Source of the DNA: Chitinophaga pinensis
Lineage (GTDB): Bacteria > Bacteroidota > Bacteroidia > UBA4408
NCBI GenBank assembly: GCA_945861665.1
Contig: CAMAVS010000001.1
Coordinates: forward strand, 1 to 64,000
DNA: 64,000 nucleotides
Reading direction: 5' to 3'
Shown one piece after another: positions 28,244 through 39,373 of this stretch. A program made the translations under genes and the position numbers. The notes below the pieces were generated by a model, which saw nothing but the letters and a program-made list of their open reading frames with translations, searched no databases and had not been told where the DNA came from. Position 1 is the first letter of the stretch, and every line of letters starts with the position of its first letter.

Positions 28244-29812
28244 ATGGGAGATATAAAATTACGCCAAGATAAATTTGAGACCGACTCCGGAATTGAAATA
28301 AAATCTACCTATCCCCAACAAACTACTGAAGAAAAGCCTGGAGAATTCCCTTATACTAGAGGTGTTCAGTCGACAATGTACCGAAGTCAACTTTGGACAA
28401 TGCGGCAATATGCAGGGTTTTCTACTGCCGAAGAATCTAATAAACGATACCATTATTTACTCAACAATGGAACAACCGGATTGTCGGTTGCTTTTGATTT
28501 ACCTACTCAAATTGGATACGACAGCGACAATAAATTTTCGGACGGTGAGGTAGGAAAAGCTGGTGTTGCTATTGATTCATTAAAGGATATGGAAATATTG
28601 TTTGATGGCATAAAATTAGAGAATATAACTACTTCAATGACCATTAACTCTACAGCTTCTATACTATTGGCTATGTATATTGCATTAGCAAAAAAACAAG
28701 GAGCCGACTTAAATAAAATATCTGGCACTATACAAAACGATATATTGAAAGAGTATGCCGCAAGAGGAACATACATTTATCCTCCCAATCCATCGATGCG
28801 CATTATTACCGATATTTTCGAATATTGCAGCAAAGAAGTTCCAAAATGGAATACTATTTCTATTTCAGGATACCATATTCGAGAAGCAGGAGCAACAGCC
28901 GTTCAAGAATTAGCATTTACCTTGTCGAATGGAAAATCGTACTTAAAAGCAGCAATAGAAAAAGGATTGGATATAAATGTATTTGCAAAACGATTGTCAT
29001 TTTTTTTTAATGCACATAACAATTTGTTTGAAGAAGTTGCAAAATTTCGAGCTGCAAGAAGAATGTGGGCGAACATTACCAAAGAACTTGGCGCCACTGA
29101 CCCGAAAGCAATGATGCTGCGCTTTCATACTCAAACAGGTGGTTCAACACTTACAGCACAACAACCACAAAATAATATTATTCGAGTAACAACACAAGCC
29201 CTTTCAGCAGTTTTAGGTGGCACACAATCATTACACACAAACGGTTTTGATGAGGCTATTGCATTGCCTACAGAAGAAGCTGCGCGTATTGCTATACGTA
29301 CACAACAAATAATTGCATTCGAAAGTGGTACAGCAGATACAGTTGATCCATTAGCGGGCTCTTACTTTGTAGAAGCGCTTACAGATGAAGTTGAACAAAA
29401 AGCTTGGGAATACATTGGTATTATTGATTCAATGGGAGGCTCAGTAAGAGCTATTGAAGAGGGATATATTCAGGAAGAGATTGCTCGCTCGGCATACACC
29501 TACCAAAACGATATTGAGAAAGGAAAAAAAATAATAGTAGGTGTAAATAAATTTACTGCCGAAGAAAAACCCATACAGGATATTTTTACAGTAGACGACT
29601 CTATCCGAAAAGTACAAATAGATAAAATAACACAAGTAAAAGCAGAACGTAATAACGATAAAATAAAAAGTATATTGAGCAAACTCGATGCGGATGCAAG
29701 GGGCAATACAAACTTGATGCCCACCATATTAGAAGCCTGCGAAAACTATGCTACACTTGGAGAAATAGCCGATACACTTAGAAATGTATTTGGTGAATAC
29801 AAAGCACAATAA
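28244..29812 (+). CDS. Methylmalonyl-CoA mutase family protein, stand-alone catalytic (large) subunit
   Basis: [79 protein letters not shown]; ends at 522 aa without a B12-binding domain. Confidence 0.95.
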   Translation: MGDIKLRQDKFETDSGIEIKSTYPQQTTEEKPGEFPYTRGVQSTMYRSQLWTMRQYAGFSTAEESNKRYHYLLNNGTTGLSVAFDLPTQIGYDSDNKFSDGEVGKAGVAIDSLKDMEILFDGIKLENITTSMTINSTASILLAMYIALAKKQGADLNKISGTIQNDILKEYAARGTYIYPPNPSMRIITDIFEYCSKEVPKWNTISISGYHIREAGATAVQELAFTLSNGKSYLKAAIEKGLDINVFAKRLSFFFNAHNNLFEEVAKFRAARRMWANITKELGATDPKAMMLRFHTQTGGSTLTAQQPQNNIIRVTTQALSAVLGGTQSLHTNGFDEAIALPTEEAARIAIRTQQIIAFESGTADTVDPLAGSYFVEALTDEVEQKAWEYIGIIDSMGGSVRAIEEGYIQEEIARSAYTYQNDIEKGKKIIVGVNKFTAEEKPIQDIFTVDDSIRKVQIDKITQVKAERNNDKIKSILSKLDADARGNTNLMPTILEACENYATLGEIADTLRNVFGEYKAQ

Positions 29813-29817
29813 TATTA

Positions 29818-30729
29818 ATGACTTCACTAGCCGTTAAAAAAAGAGCCGATTTAAAAGGTCATAACGGATCAATTTACACATTAGAAAAATCGGAAAGCGA
29901 CACCTTAATTTTTTCGGGTAGCAGCGATAAGTATGTTACTTGTTGGTCCATTGAAAAAAATAAGGCAGATAACTTTGCTGCTCAATTTCCACACATTGTT
30001 TATTCCTTAAAACTCATTAATGAAAAAAAATTATTGTTGGCAGGCACTTCTAGCGGCACCTTACATATTATCGACTTAATTCAAAAAAAAGAAATAAAGC
30101 TTTTACAGCTACATACTCAAGCCATTTTTAGCATTTGCTATTCTAAGCTGAATAAGCTTTTTTATTGCGCTTCGGCAGACGGCAGTATATCGATGATTTC
30201 TATTGAAGATTTTTCAATACTAAAAATTAAAAAACTCTGTAATGAAAAAGTTCGCTCCATTGCTATCAATTCAACCCAAACAGAACTTGCCATTGCTTCT
30301 GGCGATGGAAAAATAAGAATACTACATACCAATTCTTTTGAGGAAATCAAAGTCATTGACGCACACCAACTCTCTGTCAATTGTGTTGTGTATCATCCAA
30401 ATGGAAAGCAATTGTTAAGTGGCGGAAGAGATGCACATTTAAATATCTGGGATACTACTTTTTATCAATTAATAAAAAGCATACCCGCTCATAACTATGC
30501 TATCTATGATATTGTATTTAGTCCAAATAACAAGTATTTTGCTACTGCAAGCAGAGACAAAACGATTAAAATTTGGAATGCGGAAGATGCAAATTTATTA
30601 CTGAGAATAGACAAAAAAAAATACGATGGGCATAGTAATTCTGTAAATAAAATCCTTTGGAGTAATTACAAGAATTACTTAATTAGTGCCGGTGATGATA
30701 GAGTAATTATTGTTTGGGAGATTGGCTGA
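29818..30729 (+). CDS. WD40 repeat protein
   Basis: Repeated WD40 blades, e.g. SGGRDAHLNIWDTTFYQLIKSIPAHNYAIYDIVFSPNNKYFATASRDKTIKIWNAED. Confidence 0.95.
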   Translation: MTSLAVKKRADLKGHNGSIYTLEKSESDTLIFSGSSDKYVTCWSIEKNKADNFAAQFPHIVYSLKLINEKKLLLAGTSSGTLHIIDLIQKKEIKLLQLHTQAIFSICYSKLNKLFYCASADGSISMISIEDFSILKIKKLCNEKVRSIAINSTQTELAIASGDGKIRILHTNSFEEIKVIDAHQLSVNCVVYHPNGKQLLSGGRDAHLNIWDTTFYQLIKSIPAHNYAIYDIVFSPNNKYFATASRDKTIKIWNAEDANLLLRIDKKKYDGHSNSVNKILWSNYKNYLISAGDDRVIIVWEIG

Positions 30730-30812
30730 AATTAGAAATAGTGTAGAGTGCTTTTCTAAAAACAACCAGGAAGTTGAATTTCCAATTTGTGACCTCAAGC
30801 TGAAGTATAAGA

Positions 30813-31433
30813 CTAGCGCTTTAGTATCCTTGTCGCTTTTAACTCAACATCACAGAAAGTAAATTCTGCTACATCTTTACCGGCTAACCAATCGTTTTCA
30901 TTGTCAGGAGTTAAAATCACCGGCATTCGTTTTTTACTGTTGTTTATTTCAGCCATAAGTGGATTCGCTTCGGTTGTTACAATACTATAGCTACTTATTT
31001 TTTCACCTGTATTTTTGTGTCTCCATTCGCTCCAAAGACCTGCAAAGGAAAATAATTCTTCACTTGGCAATGTAATTAAATGCTGTCTTTTCTTTTTCCC
31101 CTTTGTATCGATCCACTGCCATTCCATAAATCCGTCAGCCAGTACCAAACACCTTTTAGTAATGCTTGATTCAAAAGCTGGTTTTTCCGATAAAGATTCT
31201 ATTTTCGCATTCAATGTATAGGTTTGTATGCTTTTATCTCTTGCCCATTCAGGTATTAAGCCCCAAGTAAAAACTTGTATTTTATCTTTTACTATATCCG
31301 TAATTACGGGTGTATAAGGATGGATTGAACCATTATAATGATTTGACACAATATTAGAACCTTCTACTATCTTAGCGTTAAATCTTTTCTCTAACAACTC
31401 TGGCTCTTTGCTTTGCTTTAAATGAAAACACAT
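30813..31433 (-). CDS. yedK: SOS response-associated peptidase (SRAP/YedK/HMCES family)
   Basis: Starts MC (catalytic Cys2); WGLIPEWA, NAKIESLSEKPAF, CLVLADGFMEWQ, MPVIL. Confidence 0.95.
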   Translation of the reverse strand: MCFHLKQSKEPELLEKRFNAKIVEGSNIVSNHYNGSIHPYTPVITDIVKDKIQVFTWGLIPEWARDKSIQTYTLNAKIESLSEKPAFESSITKRCLVLADGFMEWQWIDTKGKKKRQHLITLPSEELFSFAGLWSEWRHKNTGEKISSYSIVTTEANPLMAEINNSKKRMPVILTPDNENDWLAGKDVAEFTFCDVELKATRILKR

Positions 31434-31586
31434 TGAATTATAAATTTACTGAATTACTTAGTCAAACTTATTAGCTTTTAACAAGGCGCAAAGTTAGTTA
31501 AATATATTAGGGTTTGGTTATTAGATGTTAGTTGAAGTAATTAATACAATTCCTTCTCAGCAAAAAAAGTTGATCTCAATAACGCA

Positions 31587-32399
31587 CTAGATTAACATCA
31601 AATACGCCACCACAAAAGGCACCGAAAATAAAAAGCTATCAAAGCGGTCGAGAATGCCACCGTGCCCGGGAATAATATTACCTGAATCTTTAATGTTAAC
31701 ACTACGCTTTAACATTGATTCAACTAAATCGCCCAATGAACCTGTAAAGACAATAATGAAAGCTAAAACTAACCAATTGTAAAAAGTAATGTCTATAAAA
31801 TTACGTGATATAAAAAAGGCAGCTACCATTGCAAAAACAAAACCACCCATGCTTCCTTCCCACGTTTTTTTAGGTGAAATACGTTCAAATAACTTAGTGC
31901 GCCCAAATTTCAGACCGGCTAAATATGCCCCCGTATCGTTGCTCCAAATAATAATAAAAACACCCAAAATAACGTGAAAATTATAGTTTAAAGTAATTGA
32001 ATCAAACACCAAAAAATGCAATAAAGCAAAAGGAACGGATACATAAAAAACACCCAATACAGTATATGCAATATTTTCAATAGGATACTTTTTATTTCGA
32101 AATAATTCAGCAATAAAAACAAATAGAAGTAGTGGGATAAACAAAAACAAAAAATGCGGATTCAAATAACCCTTAATGCTGCAATAGGTTGCCGAATACA
32201 TCAGAACAGTGATTATAACCCCTATCCACTTTTGCGGACTCAAACCACCCTTGTGGGCTACATTATAAAACTCAATAGTGCCAATTGTGCTTAAAAATAA
32301 GAACAGTACAAAAAAAGAATATTCGCACCACACAATAGAGCCTATTAATACAATTAAAAAAACAATACCCGCAAAGGTGCGTGTCCAAAAATTACTCAA
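31587..32399 (-). CDS. cdsA: Phosphatidate cytidylyltransferase
   Basis: Multi-TM; SPKKTWEGSMGGF and GDLVESMLKRSVNIKDSGNIIPGHGGILDRFDS signature. Confidence 0.95.
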   Translation of the reverse strand: MSNFWTRTFAGIVFLIVLIGSIVWCEYSFFVLFLFLSTIGTIEFYNVAHKGGLSPQKWIGVIITVLMYSATYCSIKGYLNPHFLFLFIPLLLFVFIAELFRNKKYPIENIAYTVLGVFYVSVPFALLHFLVFDSITLNYNFHVILGVFIIIWSNDTGAYLAGLKFGRTKLFERISPKKTWEGSMGGFVFAMVAAFFISRNFIDITFYNWLVLAFIIVFTGSLGDLVESMLKRSVNIKDSGNIIPGHGGILDRFDSFLFSVPFVVAYLMLI

Positions 32400-32625
32400 T
32401 GTGTAGGGTTTTAATTATTTTTAATGCTTTCATTACATCATCAACGTGTACATACAATTTTCTCTCTCCAAAAACAGGATAGGATGTGTCTTGATGGTTT
32501 AATTCAACAACTTTAACATTATTTTCTTCGAGCATCGATATCAACAAGTATGTTTCCTGTATGTTCATTGACGTAAATACTTTTTCCCAATCCTTTTCCA
32601 TTTTACGCTTCTTTGATATCGTCAA
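32392..32625 (-). CDS. DUF2007 domain-containing protein
   Basis: WEKVFTSMNIQETYLLISMLEENNVKVVELNHQDTSYPVFGERKLYVHVDD. Confidence 0.8.
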   Translation of the reverse strand: MTISKKRKMEKDWEKVFTSMNIQETYLLISMLEENNVKVVELNHQDTSYPVFGERKLYVHVDDVMKALKIIKTLHIE

Positions 32626-33250
32626 TTAAAAACATATATAATTCTTTTGGTCCGTGCGCACCAATGATTAATGTTTTCTCTATGTCGGCAGTTCGACTTG
32701 GTCCGGTAATAAAAGAAATAAAAGATGGCAAATTGTTATCGTACTTTTGCTTAATATTTCTGAGAGCGTCTTTTATGTCGGGCACCAATTGCGAAGCATA
32801 AGCAATAACCATATGAACAGGTGGGCGAATAATGGTCTTGCGTCCTGAGTTTTTAGAAGAAACCAAAATACTTCCGGTACGAGCAACTAAGTACTCGCAA
32901 GAGGTAACTGAAATGGTCGTATTTAACAAATCATCAGGTGTAGAAGTATAGGTAATACCCGACTTGGTCAATAAATGTTGTAAAATAGGTTCGTTGCAGT
33001 AAACCTCTTGCCAGTTATTATCGGCCATCAAATAGTTTATATTTTCGGCAAAATCAACTGAGTCGACACAAAAAATAAACTTACCCGAAACATCGGTAAA
33101 GGCTTCCGCAAAAGCAATCTCCAATGACTCACTTGGCTGAACAAATATTTCACTTTCAAGGTCAATAGCAGTATATTGTTTGGGCGACTTATTAATAAGT
33201 GCTTTTCGAATCTTCTTCAGTATTTTTTCCTTCGAAGTGCTGTCTTCCAT
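32603..33250 (-). CDS. LUD domain-containing protein (LutC-like)
   Basis: VTSCEYLVARTGSILVSS...RP..H.VIA...QLVPDI; FITGPSRTADIEKTLIIGAHGP. Confidence 0.9.
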   Translation of the reverse strand: MEDSTSKEKILKKIRKALINKSPKQYTAIDLESEIFVQPSESLEIAFAEAFTDVSGKFIFCVDSVDFAENINYLMADNNWQEVYCNEPILQHLLTKSGITYTSTPDDLLNTTISVTSCEYLVARTGSILVSSKNSGRKTIIRPPVHMVIAYASQLVPDIKDALRNIKQKYDNNLPSFISFITGPSRTADIEKTLIIGAHGPKELYMFLIDDIKEA

Positions 33251-33265
33251 TGCTTAGATTACATA

Positions 33266-35359
33266 TTATGATTCGCTTGGCTTTTCAGTTGGCGGTGGAA
33301 TGATTGCTGAAGTCTCAATTGTAGGAGTTTCCGTTGCCGTTACTTCAATAGAATTTTGCACGAGTTCGGTTATAGGATCGGGAGTTACATTATGATTGTG
33401 ACTCTTTGCAAATGGACGTTTTCCTATTAGGCGTTCCAAATCTGCTTCAAACAACACTTCCTTCAATAATAATTCTTGAGCAACGGCTTCTAGCTGAGCA
33501 CTTTTCCCCACTAGTATTTTTTTTGTCACAACGTATGCATCTTCAATGATGGTACGTGCTTCATCATCAATTATTTTAGCAGTAGCTTCGGAATAAGGTT
33601 TGGTAAAACTTCCTTCACGTTGTGGATCATAAAAAGATATATTGCCCACCTTTTTATTCATTCCATAAACACTTACCATACTGTAAGCCATTTTGGTTAT
33701 TCGTTCCAAGTCACTCAATGCACCTGTGGAAACACGGCCAAAAACAAGCTCTTCTGCTGCCCTACCACCTAATGCCATACACATAGAATCGGTAAGCTGT
33801 TCGGTGGTATATAAAAATTGTTCTTTGGGCAAATACTGAGCATAGCCCAATGCAGCTATTCCACGCGGCACAATGCTCACCTTCACCAATGGGTCTGAGT
33901 GTTCCAAAAACCAACCTGTTACAGCGTGACCTGCTTCGTGATAGGCCACAATTTTTTTCTCGTCCGGTGATATTAATTTATTCTTTTTTTCCAAGCCACC
34001 AATAACACGGTCAATTGCATCTTGAAAATCCTGCATATCTACAGCAGTTTTATTTCTTCGAGCAGCAATTAAAGCTGCTTCATTACAAACATTTGCAATC
34101 TCAGCTCCTGCAAAACCAGGAGTTTGTGATGCCAATTGCAATGGATTCACATCGGCAGCTAACTTGGTAAGCGGTTTTAAATGCACTTTAAAAATAGCTT
34201 CACGGCCAATAATGTCCGGTTTATCAATGCTTATCTGACGGTCAAACCTGCCGGGACGTAACAATGCCGAATCGAGTACATCGGGACGGTTGGTGGCTGC
34301 CAAAATGATTACTCCCGAATTGGTACCAAATCCATCCATCTCAACCAACAAAGAGTTTAGCGTGTTTTCACGCTCATCGTTTGCACCGGTAAATTGTCCC
34401 TTACCTCTTGAACGACCTACAGCATCAATCTCATCAATAAAAATAATTGAAGGTGCTTTTAATTTTGCTTGGTTAAATAAGTCACGCACACGTGCTGCAC
34501 CCACTCCCACAAACATCTCTACAAAGTCGGAACCCGATAAAGAGAAAAACGGAACGCCTGCCTCACCTGCAACGGCTTTAGCCAACAATGTTTTACCTGT
34601 TCCCGGAGGACCAACCAATAAAGCACCTTTCGGAATTTTACCGCCTAAGTTTGTAAACTTGGCAGGAGTTTTCAAAAACTCTACTATCTCTTTTATTTCT
34701 TCTTTTGCTTCTTCTAATCCTGCAACATCGGCAAAAGTAATTTTCACTTTGTTGTCAGCGTCAAACAAGGCAGCCTTCGACTTTCCAATATTGAATATTT
34801 GTCCGGGACCGCCTCCACCACTACCCATTTTGCGCATAATGAACACCCAAATACCAATCATAAGTGCAATAGGTAACAGCCATCCCAGCATATCACCACC
34901 CCAATTTTTGCGTGTTTCATAAATAACATTTACGTGATGCGATGAATCGGTATTCACTTGAGCGGCATCCAACTTTTTTTCAAAAGCATCAATAGAGCCT
35001 ATGTTAAAAACAAAGTGCGGACCAAGGTTTCGAGAACTACTTACCGACTTTTTAGCTATGTTTTGGTAATAAGCTTTGGTAAGCGACTCTTGTTTGATAA
35101 ACACTTCAGCCTCTTCCTTGTTTACTACCACAATCTTCTCAACATCATTGCTATCAAGCATTCTGGTTTCAAATTCTTGCCAAGTTATTTCCTTGGTTCC
35201 CGAATTAAAATCGAATAAGCTAATGGCAATAAAAACAACCAAGATAATGCCATATATCCAATAAAAGTTAAATGAACTTTTTGGCAATTGAGGTTTCTTG
35301 CTTCCATTATCCTTATTTGGTTTAGTAGGTTCTTCTGATTTTTTATTTGTACCTGACAT
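33266..35359 (-). CDS. ftsH: ATP-dependent zinc metalloprotease FtsH
   Basis: [51 protein letters not shown]. Confidence 0.98.
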   Translation of the reverse strand: MSGTNKKSEEPTKPNKDNGSKKPQLPKSSFNFYWIYGIILVVFIAISLFDFNSGTKEITWQEFETRMLDSNDVEKIVVVNKEEAEVFIKQESLTKAYYQNIAKKSVSSSRNLGPHFVFNIGSIDAFEKKLDAAQVNTDSSHHVNVIYETRKNWGGDMLGWLLPIALMIGIWVFIMRKMGSGGGGPGQIFNIGKSKAALFDADNKVKITFADVAGLEEAKEEIKEIVEFLKTPAKFTNLGGKIPKGALLVGPPGTGKTLLAKAVAGEAGVPFFSLSGSDFVEMFVGVGAARVRDLFNQAKLKAPSIIFIDEIDAVGRSRGKGQFTGANDERENTLNSLLVEMDGFGTNSGVIILAATNRPDVLDSALLRPGRFDRQISIDKPDIIGREAIFKVHLKPLTKLAADVNPLQLASQTPGFAGAEIANVCNEAALIAARRNKTAVDMQDFQDAIDRVIGGLEKKNKLISPDEKKIVAYHEAGHAVTGWFLEHSDPLVKVSIVPRGIAALGYAQYLPKEQFLYTTEQLTDSMCMALGGRAAEELVFGRVSTGALSDLERITKMAYSMVSVYGMNKKVGNISFYDPQREGSFTKPYSEATAKIIDDEARTIIEDAYVVTKKILVGKSAQLEAVAQELLLKEVLFEADLERLIGKRPFAKSHNHNVTPDPITELVQNSIEVTATETPTIETSAIIPPPTEKPSES

Positions 35360-35371
35360 ACGTTAAATTAT

Positions 35372-35743
35372 CTATTTAATTACTTTAATTTCGGCATCTG
35401 CCCACAATTTTTCGAGATTATAAAAACTTCTAGTCTCTGTTTGAAAAATGTGAACTACCACGGTCACATAATCAAGCAAAATCCATTCCGCATTCTCAAA
35501 ACCTTCCTTGTGCCAAGCATCTTCTTTCAGCTTTTTCTTCACGTCATCATCCACAGAACCGGCTATTGCCTTAACCTGCGTATTCGAGTCGGCACTACAT
35601 ATTACAAAGTATTTACACACTGCATCGGGTATTTTTGTTAGGTCTAATAAAACTATTTCGCTGCCCTTTTTTTCCTGAATTGCCTCAATTATAGTGTCTG
35701 CCAATATTGCAGAATCGTCAGTATTTTTTTTCTTTCTTGCCAT
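35372..35743 (-). CDS. rsfS: Ribosome silencing factor
   Basis: ADSNTQVKAIAGSVDDDVKK...EGFENAEWILLDYVTVVVHIFQTETRSFYNLEKLWADA. Confidence 0.95.
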   Translation of the reverse strand: MARKKKNTDDSAILADTIIEAIQEKKGSEIVLLDLTKIPDAVCKYFVICSADSNTQVKAIAGSVDDDVKKKLKEDAWHKEGFENAEWILLDYVTVVVHIFQTETRSFYNLEKLWADAEIKVIK

Positions 35744-35852
35744 TCCTTAATTTATCTTTATTTAAAAGGCAAAAGTACTATTTTTTATCCATAATTACAC
35801 CCAATTGCCGATATATAAATACCTTTACAGAACTATTTAATAGGAAACAAAT

Positions 35853-36608
35853 ATGCATTCGCCTTTGTTCATCGGTTCGCACATTATAAGCTTGGAAAGT
35901 GTTGATTCTACGAATAAATACACATTAGAGCTGCTGAAGGAGAATCAAGTATTTGAGGGTACTGTAATAATGGCACAAAATCAGTTTGATGGAAAAGGGC
36001 AACGAAACAATCATTGGCAAAGCGAAGTAGGTAAAAACATTACGCTGAGCATTGTATTATTCCCTAAAAATTTAAAAGCTGAGAATCAATTTTACTTAAC
36101 CCAATTTGTTTCCCTTGCATTGAATGAGTTAATTGAAACGAGTTTAGGTGATACTGAGAATTGCCGTATTAAATGGCCCAATGATATATATTATGGAGAC
36201 AAAAAATTGGCAGGTGTTTTAATTGAAAACACACTTAGGAATAATTTCATACACAATACTGTTGTTGGAATTGGCTTAAATGTAAACCAAGTAAATTTTG
36301 ACAGCAGTCTTTTAAATGCAACATCCTTGACAAACATCAATGGCAAAACAATTGACATTGAAGCGTTGTGCAACAACTTATTTTCCTTGCTTGAGAAGTA
36401 CTATTTAATGATGAAAAAGGGAATATCTTTGAAAGAAATGTATTTACAAAAACTCTATAAACTAAATACCATTGCCAACTATATATACAAGGGTGAAGCC
36501 ATTGAAGCCATTATTAAAGATGTTGCCGAAGATGGAAAACTAATATTACAAGAAACAAAGGGAGACACTTTGATTAAGGCAGATTTAAAGGAGATTGTTT
36601 TTGGTTAA
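35853..36608 (+). CDS. birA: Biotin--[acetyl-CoA-carboxylase] ligase
   Basis: DSTNKYT, FDGKGQRNNHWQSEVGKNIT, KWPNDIYYGDKKLAGVLIE. Confidence 0.95.
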   Translation: MHSPLFIGSHIISLESVDSTNKYTLELLKENQVFEGTVIMAQNQFDGKGQRNNHWQSEVGKNITLSIVLFPKNLKAENQFYLTQFVSLALNELIETSLGDTENCRIKWPNDIYYGDKKLAGVLIENTLRNNFIHNTVVGIGLNVNQVNFDSSLLNATSLTNINGKTIDIEALCNNLFSLLEKYYLMMKKGISLKEMYLQKLYKLNTIANYIYKGEAIEAIIKDVAEDGKLILQETKGDTLIKADLKEIVFG

Positions 36609-36614
36609 TCTTCC

Positions 36615-39167
36615 CTAAAAACTCCACCTATTCGAATACCTATCATAATTACTAATGGAGAAGCGAATGCTTGACTGAAAAGGAGCTTTATTGGATTGAG
36701 AATTTACCCAAAATAGACCAAACCTATACATTTCACCAAGGAAACGAAAATGCCTTTCAATACCTACAAAAACTTCAAAATAGTTTAAGTCATTTTCGGG
36801 AGAGAATAAAAATCCACAACCGGCCGATTCACTTAAACCCAAGACTTTAAAATAGGGAATTTTGTTTATCAAGGCTCCATTAAAACGGTGAAAATAATGT
36901 CCTGAATAAAAACGCTTCAAACTGATGTAACTTTTATCTAAACTTTGAAAAGAGCTTAAAGGGTCGGCAAAGAAAGGAAAACCAACTTGTGCTTGGTATT
37001 TATAATCGACTATTTTTATACTGGTTTTATTGTAAAATTTACCGGTACTTAGATTGTACTTTGAGATTCCAAAAAACCCAAAATCAATTTGCTGCGAAAT
37101 TCTATACTCCAAATAATCATAGTCGATTGAACTGTTAAATACACCCGGCATACCTTTTCGGTAAGTAGCCGAGAAACGAGGGAACTTAGAACCCAGTATT
37201 ATTTTTTCTTTTGGTTCACGGAGATACTTTTGAAAAGGTGTATAGCTCAAGGTATTCTCAACGTAAAAAGCTTCGTATCCTTGAAAATCAACTGGAGCGT
37301 ACATATAATTATTAAAAAGCAAACTGGTGAGTGTATCGTTTTTTATTCCGCTTATTGACTTGCGTGTTGCATATTCTACTTCAGCAGTCCAAAAAAATCC
37401 GTTAAATAATTCAATGGTGTGCCCCAATGAGATATGCTGACTTGAATAAAAATTCGAGGTTCTTAAACGACTTAAATAAGAACTATTTTCATTGATGATA
37501 TCGTAATTTTTCCCCACATCGGTATAGAGCAAAGCTCTTTTATAGGTATTGTACAAATAGCTTACATTTAATGAGCCTGTAACATCTTTGTTTAAGATTC
37601 CATAACTGGCTTCAGTTGAAAAATTTAAGTATTTCTTATTTTCAAACACTTTTGTAAGTCCACCACCATAACGTATTCGTGCCCCTCCAACTCCTACGGG
37701 CTGGTATGCAAAGAGCAGGGGATTTAAATACAGGTATCTTTTATTGGTTCTATCGTAGTTTGTAATCCCGAAAAAAAGCACTTTTTGAATAGTAATTTTA
37801 TTGGTTACAATATCAATTGAATCAAAATATTGTTTCGACTGATGAGCTGTTTTAATACTATCGGCAATGTGAATAAATTTAATCTCATTCTGCTTTAAAG
37901 GCTCCCTCCTAACCTGCTGCCAAAAAGCTGAATCCTTTTTATAGGCATCTTCCAAAGTCGCACTTAACTCGTTTCCAAAATATCTTTTCGAAAAGCCTTT
38001 CTCATATTTAAAGTCATCAAAATACACTACCGTTTTACCGGTCATACCATTTTTTTTACTTCCCTGTTTGTAATTAAATTCGAACTTCGATGGTCGATAA
38101 ATGGTATCGTTGTAAGGGATGTAAGTAGCATTCATTGTAAACTGATTGTACTCTGCTATTTGATTTTTCGCAAATGACAAAGAAAAACTTCGAATGCAAA
38201 ATAGCGTATCAATTATTTCCATTTCACCCGAAACAACTGAATTAGCAATGGCGGTTGGTTCAATTTTTATACGGTATATATGTTGACCATTTTCATTGTA
38301 CACCTTAATTGTTTTGTATTTATACATCATCAATCCACTTACACTTAATGGAGAGAGGAATGGCATGTCGGACAAAGTAGGACAATAAACTGCATTGTTA
38401 TAAAAATTAAACTCTCCCTCTGTTCCGCTCAAATAAAATAAACTTTCGGTGCCTCCGTATTCACGGTAACCAATCTTTTCTTCCTTTATTTTATTGGGAA
38501 ATTCGTAACTTTTTTTAATCAATGCTTCGGCCATAATTAATTGATCAAACGATACATTCTTCTTCTTTACATTAACAGAATCCTTATTTTCCGATTTTTT
38601 TTGTTCTTCCAGTTTCTTTTTATCACGCAAACTATCCTTTTCACTTTTTACACTTTTGGAACGCAAACTGTCTTTCGCACTTTTTACATTTTCCATTGAA
38701 TCGCGCATGGCTTTTGTTAGTGAGCTCGACTGCACTGCCTTAATATACAATTCGCATTGATAGGCAACTTGTATATACTTATTTTTTTGTTTAATTACTT
38801 TTTGAATAAGTCCTCTAGCAGGGTCAACGTATTTTGAACTTATCTCCACTTCCCTTAACAATTGCTGATCTTCCTCTAAAATAATGTTAGTGGATACATC
38901 TCCATTATTAACTATTATTTCTTTTTTTACTGATTTATAACCGATAAAACTAAATACAAAATTGTATGTACCGTTCTCTAATTTTAGTTTAAAGTCCCCC
39001 TTTTCGTTGGTATTTGTTCTGTTTACTTGGTCTTCAACAAACACACTAACATAGGGTAATGGCTCAATGGAAACACCTGTTACTTTACCTGTAACAGTAT
39101 GCATTTGAGCATAGGAATACAGTGATGAAAACAAACAAAAAAGAAAAAGCAATTTACTTTTCATCAA
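36615..39167 (-). CDS. DUF5686 and carboxypeptidase-regulatory-like domain protein
   Basis: TVTGKVTGVSIEPLPYVSVFVE N-terminal domain; long DUF5686-like beta-barrel region (RKGMPGVFNSSIDYDYLEYRISQQIDFG). Confidence 0.85.
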   Translation of the reverse strand: MMKSKLLFLFCLFSSLYSYAQMHTVTGKVTGVSIEPLPYVSVFVEDQVNRTNTNEKGDFKLKLENGTYNFVFSFIGYKSVKKEIIVNNGDVSTNIILEEDQQLLREVEISSKYVDPARGLIQKVIKQKNKYIQVAYQCELYIKAVQSSSLTKAMRDSMENVKSAKDSLRSKSVKSEKDSLRDKKKLEEQKKSENKDSVNVKKKNVSFDQLIMAEALIKKSYEFPNKIKEEKIGYREYGGTESLFYLSGTEGEFNFYNNAVYCPTLSDMPFLSPLSVSGLMMYKYKTIKVYNENGQHIYRIKIEPTAIANSVVSGEMEIIDTLFCIRSFSLSFAKNQIAEYNQFTMNATYIPYNDTIYRPSKFEFNYKQGSKKNGMTGKTVVYFDDFKYEKGFSKRYFGNELSATLEDAYKKDSAFWQQVRREPLKQNEIKFIHIADSIKTAHQSKQYFDSIDIVTNKITIQKVLFFGITNYDRTNKRYLYLNPLLFAYQPVGVGGARIRYGGGLTKVFENKKYLNFSTEASYGILNKDVTGSLNVSYLYNTYKRALLYTDVGKNYDIINENSSYLSRLRTSNFYSSQHISLGHTIELFNGFFWTAEVEYATRKSISGIKNDTLTSLLFNNYMYAPVDFQGYEAFYVENTLSYTPFQKYLREPKEKIILGSKFPRFSATYRKGMPGVFNSSIDYDYLEYRISQQIDFGFFGISKYNLSTGKFYNKTSIKIVDYKYQAQVGFPFFADPLSSFQSLDKSYISLKRFYSGHYFHRFNGALINKIPYFKVLGLSESAGCGFLFSPENDLNYFEVFVGIERHFRFLGEMYRFGLFWVNSQSNKAPFQSSIRFSISNYDRYSNRWSF

Positions 39168-39373
39168 GATTTATTCAAATTAAATACAAGTCGATTTAAA
39201 CTTGCGCGTATTTTTAACGCCAATTGATTAATACAGGTGCTCATCACTTCATTTTTTTAGTTTTCGATTATTATTTGTCTGCAAAACGTAGATATATGAG
39301 GCCTTTGTCACTTGCAATTATTTACAACTCACCAATTAGTGATTTATAATATGACTTTATAAATCATTTTCAT

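Noticed and set aside
28507-28776. 89-aa minus-strand ORF
   Set aside because: Antisense to the methylmalonyl-CoA mutase gene, which has strong motifs.
34290-34922. 210-aa plus-strand ORF
   Set aside because: Lies antisense within ftsH, whose frame carries unmistakable AAA+ and protease motifs; the antisense translation is low-complexity with no recognisable domain.
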